Assembly (NCBI GenBank): GCA_950295325.1
Contig: OX485808.1
Coordinates: forward strand, 19,610,527-19,674,526
Origin: Polytrichum commune
Lineage: Eukaryota > Streptophyta > Polytrichopsida > Polytrichales > Polytrichaceae
Direction of reading: 5' to 3'
Length of the DNA stretch: 64,000 nt
Below the pieces are notes generated by a model. The model saw nothing but the letters and a program-made list of their open reading frames with translations, was not told the origin of the DNA and ran no database searches. Both the position numbers and the translations under genes were made by a program. Shown piece by piece: positions 21,845 through 32,600 of this stretch. The stretch's first letter is position 1; each line of letters begins with the position of its first letter.

Positions 21845-23540
21845 CATTGTGTGATTAAGGGCCCTCCCGAGGGATGACATTTGTTTGCGGAAAACCATGG
21901 GGATAGGGCATTATCAATGTAAGCACCGATAGTGGCCGTTATACAATGCAAACAATGTGTTGGGAACTCAGAGGACGTTGTTTATTATTATTATTATTAT
22001 TATATTGAGGGGCTTTACAAATTACATAACCAACAAGAGGAGAGTGGATGATAAGTTGCGATAGCAACAAGGCATTCATAGACTCATAATTGGTATGAGA
22101 CATAACCATTTGGCTCATGAATACAAATTGGAGGTTTTGAATGAAGTATTCTCTGTGTGAGTAGGAAAGCATAAGAGAATTGTTGGAAACGTGGATGAGT
22201 GCCCGGTTATGTGATATATTTGGCCCTAAGGATGGGGCTTGGTGTGAATAAGGCCCTGTCCATATTGACGAAAGACCATGGCTCCAAGGACCTTATCGGA
22301 CGTAAATCTACTGCAATTTTTGAACCGTGCAAGCCAAAACAAGATTGATTGTTCACATGAGCTTACAAGGGACGTGCCTTATTGGAATCCACAGTGGGCA
22401 ATTAGGGCATGTGAAGAGCCCGCCTCTAACAAAGGAAATTTGTGGCAGGGACTTTAGTACACTTGTATGTGGCAATTCCCCTTTTGGCTAAGAACAATGA
22501 CCACATAAGGCCCACATAGTATACCTTTAATTGATCCCACCCCTTTGCTTCCGTTACCAAACCAAGGAAGAATTTTGCACCACACGTTCAAGGATACGAT
22601 CGATGGCTCAGGGTTAGTGATGATATTTGTCCCTCCGTATTTTTTGCAGGCAGTTGTGCACCATAAGGCACCCACCATTTACATTATAGCATTATTTGGA
22701 GGGGGTTTATGTATTTGGAATACCATGAGAGAGGGCTTTACAACGGTTTAGATCCTGTCCGAGGGCATGGACGGAATTTTTGTAAGGACTGACCCAAAAG
22801 GCTTTCCCTTGCTTAGAACATGGACCTCATTTTTCATGTCAATCGGTGCCACATGTGTTATCGAAATGCCCCAAGGATATTTGGAAATGCCTTGCCTGTT
22901 CAAAATGTTATTTCTTTTTCTATAGAAAGCCCAAGAAATAAGACGTGAAAAAAATAACCATATTTTCCAGTATGGATGAGAGTTGGTGTGCTCATATGAG
23001 ACAATAGCATGTTGGCTAAGAATAATGATACTATGCCCTCACTAGGACCAACGATTGGCCCACACCAGTGAAAGAGTTTCCATCTTCATAGGAGTTATTG
23101 TCTTGTATGCACTAGCAAAAGTGCATGACATTACATCCAACGAGGTTACTGTGAGTAGGGCATTAAACCCTTACTAGTAGCGATACAATTTTGGAAAGAG
23201 ATGAACTTTCCCCTCCCTATCAAGAGGGATTCCTCCTACTGTCAAGGAACATCAACCGGCCCTAGTGTGGCATGATATGAGCACATAAAGCCCACAAAGA
23301 GAGAGGCAATGCCAATTATAGGTGTTAGCGTGAATGAGGGATGCTTCACCTTGATCATTGTTGCAAGTTCATATGTGAACCCAAAGCGTGTTTACTAAGC
23401 ATGGCTATGGGACAAGTGCTACATTGCCTCCTCTCGGAGGTGGTCCGTATTAATAACCAATGACCGGGGGGGCAATGCTTTTCGTTTGCGACTGGGAGAC
23501 AATTATGGCCTTGGAAACAAATATGCCCTTCCCATGCATG
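21845..23540. other. Gene-free stretch with a (TTA)n tract
   Basis: It contains a TTATTA microsatellite at about 21981-22003. The rest has no frame with a recognisable domain and no clear repeat ends. Confidence 0.4.
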
Positions 23541-23544
23541 TGGG

Positions 23545-23775
23545 CAATGAACAGGAAGAACCGACCTATAGTTACAAATGAACCAATTGAGTTTGAGAAA
23601 TAACCTCTTGAAGTTTGAGATTTTCATGAAAAATACTTATCTCCTTAGAGGACTCTACGAAATTTACCTCGAATTAATGAAGAAAACTAGAAGATCACAA
23701 CATGCGACCAGTTGGCCTTGGAGACACCACTAGGATCTGAACTGATTATGCATGCCCACAAATTCTTCTTGGACA
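23545..23775 (+). repeat. Dispersed repeat family E, copy 2
   Basis: It starts GAACAGGAAGAACCGACC, then AATGAACCAATTGAGTTTG, ACATGCGACCAGTTGG and CACCACTAGGATCT, in the same order as the copy at 8165. Confidence 0.65.
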
Positions 23776-25925
23776 CTAGATGTGGACATGTTGATACCTT
23801 AGATGAAGGAATACTTCTACATTGACTGAGAACTAATTGGATAAACTAAGAGTTAACTGGACAAAGTGAGATTTGATTGGAATTACTACCGGAAGTTGCA
23901 GTGTTTTGAAACTCAATGTTGAGTTACACTCAAAAAACTTACTGATACACCATTTAAGGTGTTTAGCGTCACTTTGTATTTGGGATTATGCAACATTATA
24001 ACTTCTTATGATAGGTTTCATTGTGTATCTGCAAAATTTTAATAGGTTGTATGGACATTATAGAACATAATTGATTTTTTCTTGGTAAAAACTTACCTTC
24101 TTAGTAAAGAAAGTTGTATTAGTGTGTAACTTTATATAGTAAGTGACATTAAATACCATGTATTACTAAGATGACCAATGTGTGTTTTTATTTATTTTAA
24201 ATTCAATATATTTTTGTTGAATGTCACCAAACCGGTGTCCGGTGTGGGCCATGACTAGTCTATTATACATGGGGGGATGATGTTTTTTGTCTGAGACTAG
24301 AAGACGGTTCCAACCGCAAAACCAACCATGCTTTCCCATGCATGCAAGTGGGAATTAGACAGTATATAACACATGTGTCACATATTATAGTGCAACACGA
24401 TCTGTAAGGAAAGCGGCAAATAGCATCGGTTTTGCCACCGATTTCCAAGTACTATTCATTAGAACTGCACTGAGTGATTCTCTATAGAGGTAAGGGCAGG
24501 GCATTTGTGACGTTTAGCCTGGGGGAGGATGAACCAACCCATAGATTGATTCCTTGCTAGATGACTACAACCGTGCCTCCAAGGAACCAATGTACAGGTT
24601 ATTTTGCCCCAACTATTTAGCCTACATGCCAAAAATATAAAAAAATCCAAAAACATTATCATATACATTTGGAAACACTACAACGTGCATTTTATTCCAA
24701 TTAGTGTGGGATTACCATTTGAAGTTCCAAAATGTTACAACTTTCTACTACGGACGTACTTTTTCATGAGTACGATACAGATGAGTACACTCTAAAGATC
24801 ATAACAAAGTGCTGATGGTAAAAACAATAAAATCACATTGTTTATTAGACGTTCCAAGTGGTAATAAATTCCACTTTAAATTTGAAGTAAATGGTATTAT
24901 AGTTCCGCTACAAAAGGTGAGTCAGCAATGGGTCACCTACCATCAAGAGTGGAAGTGGAGTCTCCATGCCTTCCTGAAGCAATATACAGTAAGTCAGTAA
25001 CTTGCTGGAGTTGGTCGAAGGACACAGGACCTGTGCAAATGTGGATAATGCCTTCCTGCACATCACCAGCCTTCACGATTTCCTGCAGTCCAAGTAGCAA
25101 TTTTAGTACAATAAACATGGCATAAGATATTCACAGGAATTCCAAAAACTATAAGGAAAACGACCACAGTGGCCGGGCCTCGATTTGGATTTGCTAATTA
25201 TGCAAATCTCATGCAGTCCTACTGAACTTAAGATTGCAATACTTTACTATACTTCTTGAGACTTGGAGCGTCCCGTGTAGTAATGAACTGAAGATTGAAA
25301 ATTACTTGTTGTACTCCTCGAGATTCGGAGCTTGATGTGTAAAAACCGACATATGCACTAAGCAAATGACGTGTGGAGGATTTGATGGCGACTTACTAAG
25401 TTATTGTACTTGATTATGATGTGAAACCATGTAGATGCAAATCGGCATGTGGAGAATTGGACATTGCGATTTTGGTGAAAGTATGATTTTGGTAAAATAT
25501 GATAAATCAACGGTCATGAGATTTCGGAGTTTCACATGGTCTTCCGGATTTGTGTTAGGCCTACCTCCAAGAGGTGGTTTTCAAAAATAGTCCAAGTGAC
25601 CATGAAACATGATCCATTTGATGCTACGTAGGAATCCACGTAGGCTTTACATCCATCTTGATTTCACTCACTCCGTCGGTTCCTCAAGTGTGGTGTGAAG
25701 TGCACAAACTTGGGCCGGCTCCACGGAACGAGAGCGCGTGAAGCAAGGGTGGCACCACGCAGTTTTTTTACAGTTGGGTTTTTCATAGTTAAAAAAAAAA
25801 CCCAATCATACGAAGTCCAACAAAATTTGGTTTTATTGCAGATGAGTTGAGATTATAAGACAGAGGACCCCAATCTCTGCCAAATGTGATGCCGACTGTT
25901 GGAATAAAACCATGGTTATATTCAC
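23776..25925. other. Gene-free stretch
   Basis: No gene supported. Frames are short. An A10 run lies near 25791-25800. Confidence 0.4.
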
Positions 25926-25930
25926 ATAAA

Positions 25931-25955
25931 TCTTTTTTTTTTTTTTTTTTTTTTT
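25931..25955. repeat. Poly-T tract (about 23 T)
   Basis: A long homopolymer. It makes a lysine run in minus-strand frames, which therefore should not be taken as proteins. Confidence 0.9.
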
Positions 25956-25999
25956 GTGGCTTGAAAACCCAAAACCCAATGCATCGGCCGGAAAAAGTT

Positions 26000-27080
26000 G
26001 GGTGTTTTTTTTTCCCACCCTTGGCGTGAAGTGGCAACGGTGACGGGCCCTCGATCCCGTGGGGCCTTTACGAGGGGGGCAGTGGTTTGGTTTGGTGTGG
26101 TGTGGTGTGGTTTCCGGTAGCAAACGGGGAAAGAGTGGGGGAGGGGCGGCCCCCCCATAGGCCGGGCAGCTGCCAACCTTTGGGGCCAAAAGGTGCACCA
26201 CTCCACCGCCAACGCTCCTGCTCCCGCTCCCGTGCCGTCCCGGAACCCCAACCCCAGCCCCAGCCCCTCGCCCTGGCGCTCGCCCTGCTGCCCCCGCGCC
26301 ATGGCCATCCCCACCATCGCCATGTGATCGCCCCGGCTCACCATGCGCCTCGGAGGGAGGAGGCCCAGCCCACGCCACGCCACGCCCCGCCACGCAACGC
26401 ACCGCACCGCCACCCTCACCAACAAATTCCAACGTAACGTATTAATCCATCGTCGCCATCGCCATGCGTGAGCATGCTTCAGTCTCCGACGAGGCCCCGG
26501 ACATCATCACCACCGGCACCCCGTCCAGCCTCGGAGCTTGAGAGCTGGAGGAGGGCCTGGACGGCCTGCCAAACCCTAGCAATCAAGTGCTCCACTTCCT
26601 CGTGGCGTGGGGTTGGGGTTTGGTGTGCTTGGAGGAGGAATTGTATAATTAGAGGGAGAGGGGAGGGGGGAGGGGGGAGGGGGTGGCATTGGAGGCTGTG
26701 GAGTCGACAAGACGCGCTGGAGAAGAATTGGTGGCAGGAATCGGAGGTACTTCCGGGTGCAACCTTCTGGGTTGTGGTTTTGGTTGTGTGTCGTTTTTTG
26801 TGGTTGTTTGTGTGTGATTAGGGCTCTGATGTCCGGTTCGAGGTTTGTGGGTGCTCGATCCGCTCTTCGTTTTCGTCTGGGGTAGGTTCAACGGAGCAGT
26901 TCTTGGCGTTAATTTGTGATCTGAATCCGGGAGAGTGGTGGAGGTGGGGCGTTTGAGGATGAGGATGAGGAGAGAGTTGGTTGTGGTGATGTGGATGAGA
27001 AAGTGAGGGGATTGGCGAATTGAGGTTCAGAGTCAGAGTTGGGATCGGGAGTGTGTGGGGCCGGTGAAATGGGAGGGGCA
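26000..27080 (+). promoter_or_regulatory. GC-rich island, possible promoter and first leader exon of the A20/AN1 gene
   Basis: GC content jumps well above the window average, with CCCCAGCCCCAGCCCC-type runs, a G-rich block (26655-26690) and a possible TATA word GTATAATTA near 26643. A possible 5' splice donor AG|GTACTT is at 26746. Plant A20/AN1 genes often have an intron in the 5' leader and an intronless coding part, and this island is the nearest promoter-like sequence upstream of 29372 on that strand. This is inference; a short upstream frame starting ATG at 26464 ends after 25 codons. Confidence 0.35.
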
Positions 27081-28975
27081 TGAAAGTTTTATGTGCGAAT
27101 TTGGTGTGAGAGGTTGAGATGTTTGTGAATGGTGTGTGCGCAGCAGGGAGGGGTGGAAAGGTTAAGCCATTTCCAAAGCTTGCCTGCTCAAATTAAGAAC
27201 TTGGTTTGCAATCTTGGAAATACTAAAACAGGGAATAATAAATTATTAAAAAAAAACTTTGTGCATCCTGCTGGGAATTAGGATTGATGGACGGGTGGAA
27301 TGAATGACGGGTAATTCGGATGTTGAGAAAAAGTAGATTAGGGTTCGATGAATTGTATTGCAGAGCTAGTGCCTTGCTGACATGAGCTCTATATTATTGG
27401 GAGGAAGTTTCTTTCAGGTAGCACATGCTCCTTTGATTTTTTTTTTCACATGTCTCTACTAAGCTAATCCCTATTTCTAGGTCATTTTTTATTTTTTGCC
27501 TGAAGAGGTGGTATTGCCTCCAAGGTTTGTCTCCTTTGTGTCTTTTATGGCGATCCTACAAATGTGGTGCAGAATTCACCAATCTGTGGGAGGTCAATCC
27601 GATTCCTGTGTTTCTCTGATCATTTTCAATTATACTGTCACCACAATCTGGTTATGGATTGTAGGTCTTACTCTGTGTCCATGTGAGAGTTCTCTTGTGT
27701 AATTGATGAATTTCATAAGAAGCGTTCTGGAAGAATTTGAGGCAGTATGGAGGATGACTACGCTGTGCATGTGATCCATATGTAAGTGCTGTCTATTAAA
27801 TTCTTGTGTGAAGTGGATAATTAGAGGTGCTTAAGGTTGGGTATCGATAGGTTCTGTGCCAGTAACTTGACCTGGTTTTCTACAGCTGAGCATGCAAAAG
27901 AATTTTCTGTGCAGTTGGGCTATTCATTTGCAGTGAATAGGGCTTTAGTACATGATCGTGCGGTTTGGAAATTGTTGCAGTTGCTTCCGTCAATGAGTGT
28001 CTATGACAGTTTCACGTTATTTACAATGTTCGAGGTTGTTGTGTCACAATTTGAGCTGGCAGTACAGTAAATGAACACCCTCGTACATCAATGTGAAGTA
28101 CTGTAGAGAGAGTCACGCAATCTGGCATTGAAAGCAGGAACTTTTGAGTGAATTAGGGTTTTTTGTGTACAGATTTTTATTCATTTATCATGCTGCACAT
28201 TCTCATACCCTAATAACAGTATCCTTCTATCCTGTAGTGGCTCCTCGGGTCCTAGCATTAATTCAAAAGTCTGCAGCGTACTGCATCAGTATAATTTTTA
28301 TTTTGAAGTTGAGCAGTAGGTGTGGGTCCAGTATGTGGTTGTTTGAAACTAGGTAGAGGGAAGGTTTTGGTTTGGCTTGCATTCGCAATTTATCATGGAC
28401 CTTCCTTTCTGTATATTAAAGTGTGAAGACATTCAGTAACTCATTCTACAGAAGTGGCAACTGTGGGCTGAAATGAGAGATTTAGTGGCCGAGCATTGGA
28501 TACCTGCTTGCACCATCAGTTTGAACAATGAGTACAAATTTTGGGAGACAGTTACAAATACCCTCTCTTTCTTCGCAGTGTGCTGATTTGGCTCTTCAAT
28601 ATTTACTTCTGAAATTTTGACTAGGAGTGTGAAGATATGTGTGCAGTTGATTAGATATTTTGGCTCAATGGCATCTGCTTGATGGCATGACTCTATGTGG
28701 ACATCCTCAGAAGGCTATGCTGAAGACAAGTTTACGTAGGAAAAGACCCCAACAGTATCAGTTGCAGGAGAAGGTGCGTATATGTTGATATCACTTTTCA
28801 TTATTGGAACCATAAGGTGCTAAAGCTCATAAACCCTGTGAATATACTCTAGCGAATTTAGCTTTGTCAGACATTGAGTGTAAGGTAGCCGAGGGCTACT
28901 ACAGTTACTTCCAGGAGTTTTGGTTGCTTACAATGTGCAATAAATTCTGGAAAAAGTAAAATTCAGTCGATTAGC
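27081..28975. other. Non-repetitive AT-rich stretch, possible leader intron
   Basis: I see no domain-bearing frame and none of the window's common repeats here, which is unusual for this region. That would fit an intron or leader of the A20/AN1 gene, but no splice pair is certain. Confidence 0.3.
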
Positions 28976-28979
28976 AAAT

Positions 28980-29249
28980 TTTGTGCGAATCCTATGTCAT
29001 GAGAGTGAGATCAAGGTGACAAATTTTCAATTTGTGATGAATTTTTGAAGAGCAGATATGCAATCCTCGTAAGTGGTTATACAGGTGTGCACATATCGGT
29101 TCATGTTGAGTGGGTGTTGAGCATTGATTTTGTGGCTATTCCAATGAATGAGCTGTCATATTGATCCTTAGAATAGGAGAACATTATATGAGAACATCAA
29201 ACCATTTTACCCCCAAAAGTAGGTGTTTGAATAAGACGTGTCTACCTTA
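28980..29249 (+). repeat. Dispersed repeat L, copy 1
   Basis: The order GTCATGAGAG, AAGGTGACAAATTTTCA, GCAATC, TTATACAGGTGTGC, CCAAAAGTAGGTGTTTGAAT, ACGTGTCTACCTTA matches 38210-38495. The right end is a family A terminus, so this may be a family A relative with a different interior. It lies 120 bp upstream of the A20/AN1 start codon. Confidence 0.65.
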
Positions 29250-29371
29250 GCCTGAAGTGAACTTGGATGGACACAGAAACAGTAGCCTGCAACACAAGCT
29301 CAAAAACAACGCTCACATCAAAGCACTCAACCCACTTATAGAATCAGTTGCTTCAATTCAAGCTCAACAAA

Positions 29372-29950
29372 ATGGCTCAGGATAGTTGGAAACAAGATCC
29401 GGAGGAGACAAATTGCCAGCCCTCAGAAGGACCTGTTTTGTGCACCAACAACTGTGGGTTTTTTGGAAGCGCCGTCACATTGGGGATGTGCTCCAAGTGC
29501 TACAGGGAGTTTGTTTTGAAGCAGGCGAAAGCCTCCTCTGCTAAGTCTGCTACTGAAAAGGCTGCGGCCTTGCCCGAACTCCTTACGGGACAAAGAGGCA
29601 TGCCCGAGAGAACGCAGAGCGACAGTTCTTATTTGGCAGTGCATTTGCCAAGTGCACAATCAGAAGGGGGCACGTCCTCAGAAGGAGGGGGAGCTTCTGG
29701 ATCTGGAACTGGTCCTGGAACTGCTTCGGCTTCGGGTCAGGATCCATGTCGACCACAATCTCACCGCTGCTTTCTATGCAGGAAGCGTGTTGGGCTTACA
29801 GGTTTCAAGTGCCGCTGTGGTAACACCTTTTGTTCTATGCACCGATACTCGGACAAGCATAGTTGCACTTACGATTATAAGTCTGCGGGACGGGACGCGA
29901 TTGCCAAGGCGAACCCTGTGGTAAAAGCTGATAAGGTCGATAAGATCTGA
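29372..29950 (+). CDS. A20/AN1 zinc-finger stress-associated protein (SAP)
   Basis: A 192-residue intact frame. The ATG at 29372 is chosen because it gives the MAQ-SW N-terminus typical of plant SAPs; the frame extends further up only through a TTG codon. An A20 zinc finger is formed by C24, C28, C40 and C43 (CX3CX11CX2C), with the PVLCTNNCGFFGS and MCSKCYREF signatures. A Ser/Gly-rich linker follows (about 95-125). The AN1 finger has C133, C136, C147, C149, C154, H157, H163 and C165, including the FCSMHRYSDKHSC core. The protein ends in NPVVKADKVDKI, the usual plant SAP tail. SAPs act in cytoplasm and nucleus; A20 domains bind ubiquitin and many members raise abiotic-stress tolerance, some as E3 ligases. 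All zinc ligands are present. Length and lack of introns in the coding part match the family. The exact family member cannot be assigned. Confidence 0.96.
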   Translation: MAQDSWKQDPEETNCQPSEGPVLCTNNCGFFGSAVTLGMCSKCYREFVLKQAKASSAKSATEKAAALPELLTGQRGMPERTQSDSSYLAVHLPSAQSEGGTSSEGGGASGSGTGPGTASASGQDPCRPQSHRCFLCRKRVGLTGFKCRCGNTFCSMHRYSDKHSCTYDYKSAGRDAIAKANPVVKADKVDKI

Positions 29951-30640
29951 CTGACTCGTGGCTGGTGATGTATAGTTAGGTACGTACACAAAAGAGGGGG
30001 GCAATTTAGCATGGAACTGTTGGTTTTCCTCAAAGTGAACCTTCTCATTCATGGAGTGTGAGCAAGCAAGATGTTGGAAGTGGGGTTGATAACCTCTCTG
30101 ATAACGGCCGCATCTTAAAAAGTTTCACAGGAGTTGGAGGATGTGATGATGATGTTTTATCTATGCATAATTTAGATTTTTGGTGGGCCTTGTACAACAC
30201 AGACAATCCAAATGGCATGCTCTTGCTCTCTGTCTTTGACTTGTCACTCTCTGCCAAAGGGTTCTTCTTCGCTTTCTCATAGGTGGTAAACTTCCAAAGT
30301 GTTGGTAATATTAGGAGATATGGGCAGAGTTGGACCCATGTTTCCTGCTACATGGTGGCATCTATGGATGCCCTTGTCTGTAAATATGCAGAGAGGAGGA
30401 TTTTAATGAAGTTTGTTGTCCTACCATATCACATGTTGTGATCCTTTGGATATACATGGAAAAACTGAGTCATTTCACGGTCTGTTTGGAAATTGTGATT
30501 CGTTGTTACTGGTGTGCCTTTCAACGTTGTTATGCAGATAACGTGTCACTGTTTGCTTTTAACATGTTCATGTATCATTGTACTGCCTATATTCGATTTT
30601 TGTGGCAGATCAGCCATACACCTGACCTTTCCTTTTAAGG
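29951..30640 (+). other. Probable 3' UTR and downstream flank of the A20/AN1 gene
   Basis: This is T-rich, non-repetitive sequence after the UGA stop. I see no clear polyadenylation signal of the AATAAA form, so the transcript end is not placed. Confidence 0.4.
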
Positions 30641-30659
30641 GCCTGTTTCCATTGAGAGC

Positions 30660-30733
30660 TGGAAGGTGCAGGTGGAGAATAGCACCAGAATCTCTCCATT
30701 CTCCACTCAAATCTTCTGGTGCTGCCTACCTGC
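30660..30733. repeat. Imperfect foldback (hairpin), GGGCCTGTTT nearby
   Basis: AGCACCAGAA near 30680 pairs perfectly with TTCTGGTGCT near 30715, and the outer CAGGT/ACCTG words extend the stem. Twenty bases upstream lies TAA followed by GGGCCTGTTTCC, a start seen in Tourist/Harbinger MITEs, but no matching right end was found. A decayed MITE is more likely than a microRNA gene. Confidence 0.45.
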
Positions 30734-31352
30734 CAAGGATCGAAAAGGATATGCAAGGACAGAAGGGACAAAGAATGAGAAGTTAATATGCCTACTATAG
30801 GTAATTCTTTCTTTCCAAGGAAATTTGAAGTGATTCTGACACAGGGAACTTGGAGACTAGATATGCAAGTTTGAGTGACTCTCGAAGTCTTGATTGAAAT
30901 GAGCAATATTGAGACTGGAGCGTTGCCATACTTTTTTTCACCTTCCCTCAGAGTCCTTTGGCTGAAAGATGGCCTGTATCTGTGCCTTTTGGCCCTAAAT
31001 GGGAATGCTCTTCAATGAGCAGTGATCAGGATCACTTATTTGACTTGTGTGGGACTTTAAGTAATCTTGAAGCAACGGATATCCTCTTGAGCTGATGGCA
31101 GTATCTTTGCAATAATATGATACACATTCTGCATTTCTACCATGCCTTGCTATATGGTGTCCTCATATGAGGTGGGTTTTTTGAAAATGGGGCCACTTAA
31201 AGCAAAATAAAATTTAATGCCCTTTTTCCATTGGTTCATTTCACCATGTGAACCATCGGCAGAAAGTGGCAATTGCAAGTGAACCTGAACTGACATATTG
31301 ATAGTTGTTTGTAGCAAGGAAGGTAGATGGGTCTTAAATGGTTATGTTTTCT
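30734..31352. other. Gene-free stretch
   Basis: No coding feature or clear repeat end is visible. Confidence 0.4.
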
Positions 31353-31682
31353 GGCTAGCCCACTTTCCTTAGAATATGAGATATGCCATTAGTATGAGAT
31401 TAGCAAATCCAAATTGAGGCCAGAGTCATTTTCCTTACATTTTCTGAGGCTCACCCATGAGTATCTTACCCATATCAACGTGAACATTCTTGGCTATTAA
31501 AACGGTCACATAGTTTACCCCAATTATGTTGTCTATTGAGTCTAGAAGGTCATCATATTTTGAGCACCCAATCCAATCACTTTTGAAGACATGTCCTTTT
31601 GGCATCCGTTCTTCAAGCCACACCAAACCACATATTGTACCACTCAAATATAAGTGTCCAAATAAGAAAGCAACTGAATAGA
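31353..31682 (-). mobile_element. MITE family A, reverse copy
   Basis: The order is GCCCACTTTCCTTAG, GAGATTAGCAAATCCAAATTG, ATGTTGTCTATTGAGTC, ATATTTTGAGCAC, ACATGTCCTTTTGGC and CCACTCAAATATAAGTGTCC, which is the reverse of the family A consensus. Confidence 0.75.
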
Positions 31683-32600
31683 GGTTCTCGACCTCATATG
31701 AGAGCAACCTTCTTCAAGAGGGCTTCTCCTTTTGCACTTGAACAACGTAGCTGGTGAATACTCCACTTTTCCTTTCTGCTAAAATATTTCTGGCATTAGT
31801 GTGTATGGTACTCATTCATGAAACGCGTGCTATTTTGCTAAATCTCAAAATTTGTAATGAGTGATACTAAATTCATGAATATATGCTCATTTACCATACA
31901 TTTCAAGAAAATTAGTGTGTTCTAATAATGTGTTTGTAGAGTGCATGATTTGGTTTGGTGAACTCGAGGAGGCTTCTTTTCAGTTGGCACCACTCACTCT
32001 TGAGACATCTTCCAACACTCAAAAATTGAAGAGTTTTTGACCCTTTGACACTTTGGGCTTCCGAAACCCTAGATCTTCTAACGACATTACTTTCATGTTG
32101 TAAAGAAATTTAGTATCACTTTTACTAATTTTCCTAGCTCACAATTAGCCCACCTCACTAAATGTAATAGCCAGTGTTCTCCTAATAAATGAAGTTCCGA
32201 TAGGGGACCTAGCTAACAAGAAGGAATTGAACGTTTTGTCAAATTCATTCAGAAACTTTTAATGATTGTGGAGGACCAACTAGCATGTGTGCCAAATAGC
32301 ATCTAAGGTTTGATAAGCACGGCAAGAGATGGGTCGTCCCATGTACAAATTAGATATATCTGAGTGATCTCCTTTGTTTTTCCTAAAATTTTGATGTTAC
32401 AATTTTTCCTAAACCTAGAGCATTGGAGCCCAATTTCGTTCGTGATGCACATCAGGCGAATGTCTGTTCTAAAACTTTACTGTGATAGTTTGGAAAGCAT
32501 TCTGTGTTTACGGTATGTGGGTGTTATTTGGTTCGTTTTTCATGTTCTCCAACTTCTACTGATTAGATACACATAACAAAACTTCTGTTTCATGATCTAT
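31683..32600. other. Gene-free stretch
   Basis: No gene or clear transposon end recognised; short frames only. Confidence 0.4.

Noticed and set aside
25833-26437. Open frames up to 199 codons on both strands, rich in G, P, H, R and K
   Set aside because: They are products of GC-rich simple sequence and the poly-T tract; no domain, and they overlap one another.
26464-26541. 25-codon frame starting with ATG in the GC-rich island, with readable text continuing past its stop
   Set aside because: Too short to call a protein. It could be an upstream ORF in the SAP leader, but nothing shows that it is transcribed.
30660-30733. Hairpin as a possible microRNA precursor
   Set aside because: The arms match no known plant microRNA that I recognise, the stem is interrupted, and the flank looks like a MITE end.
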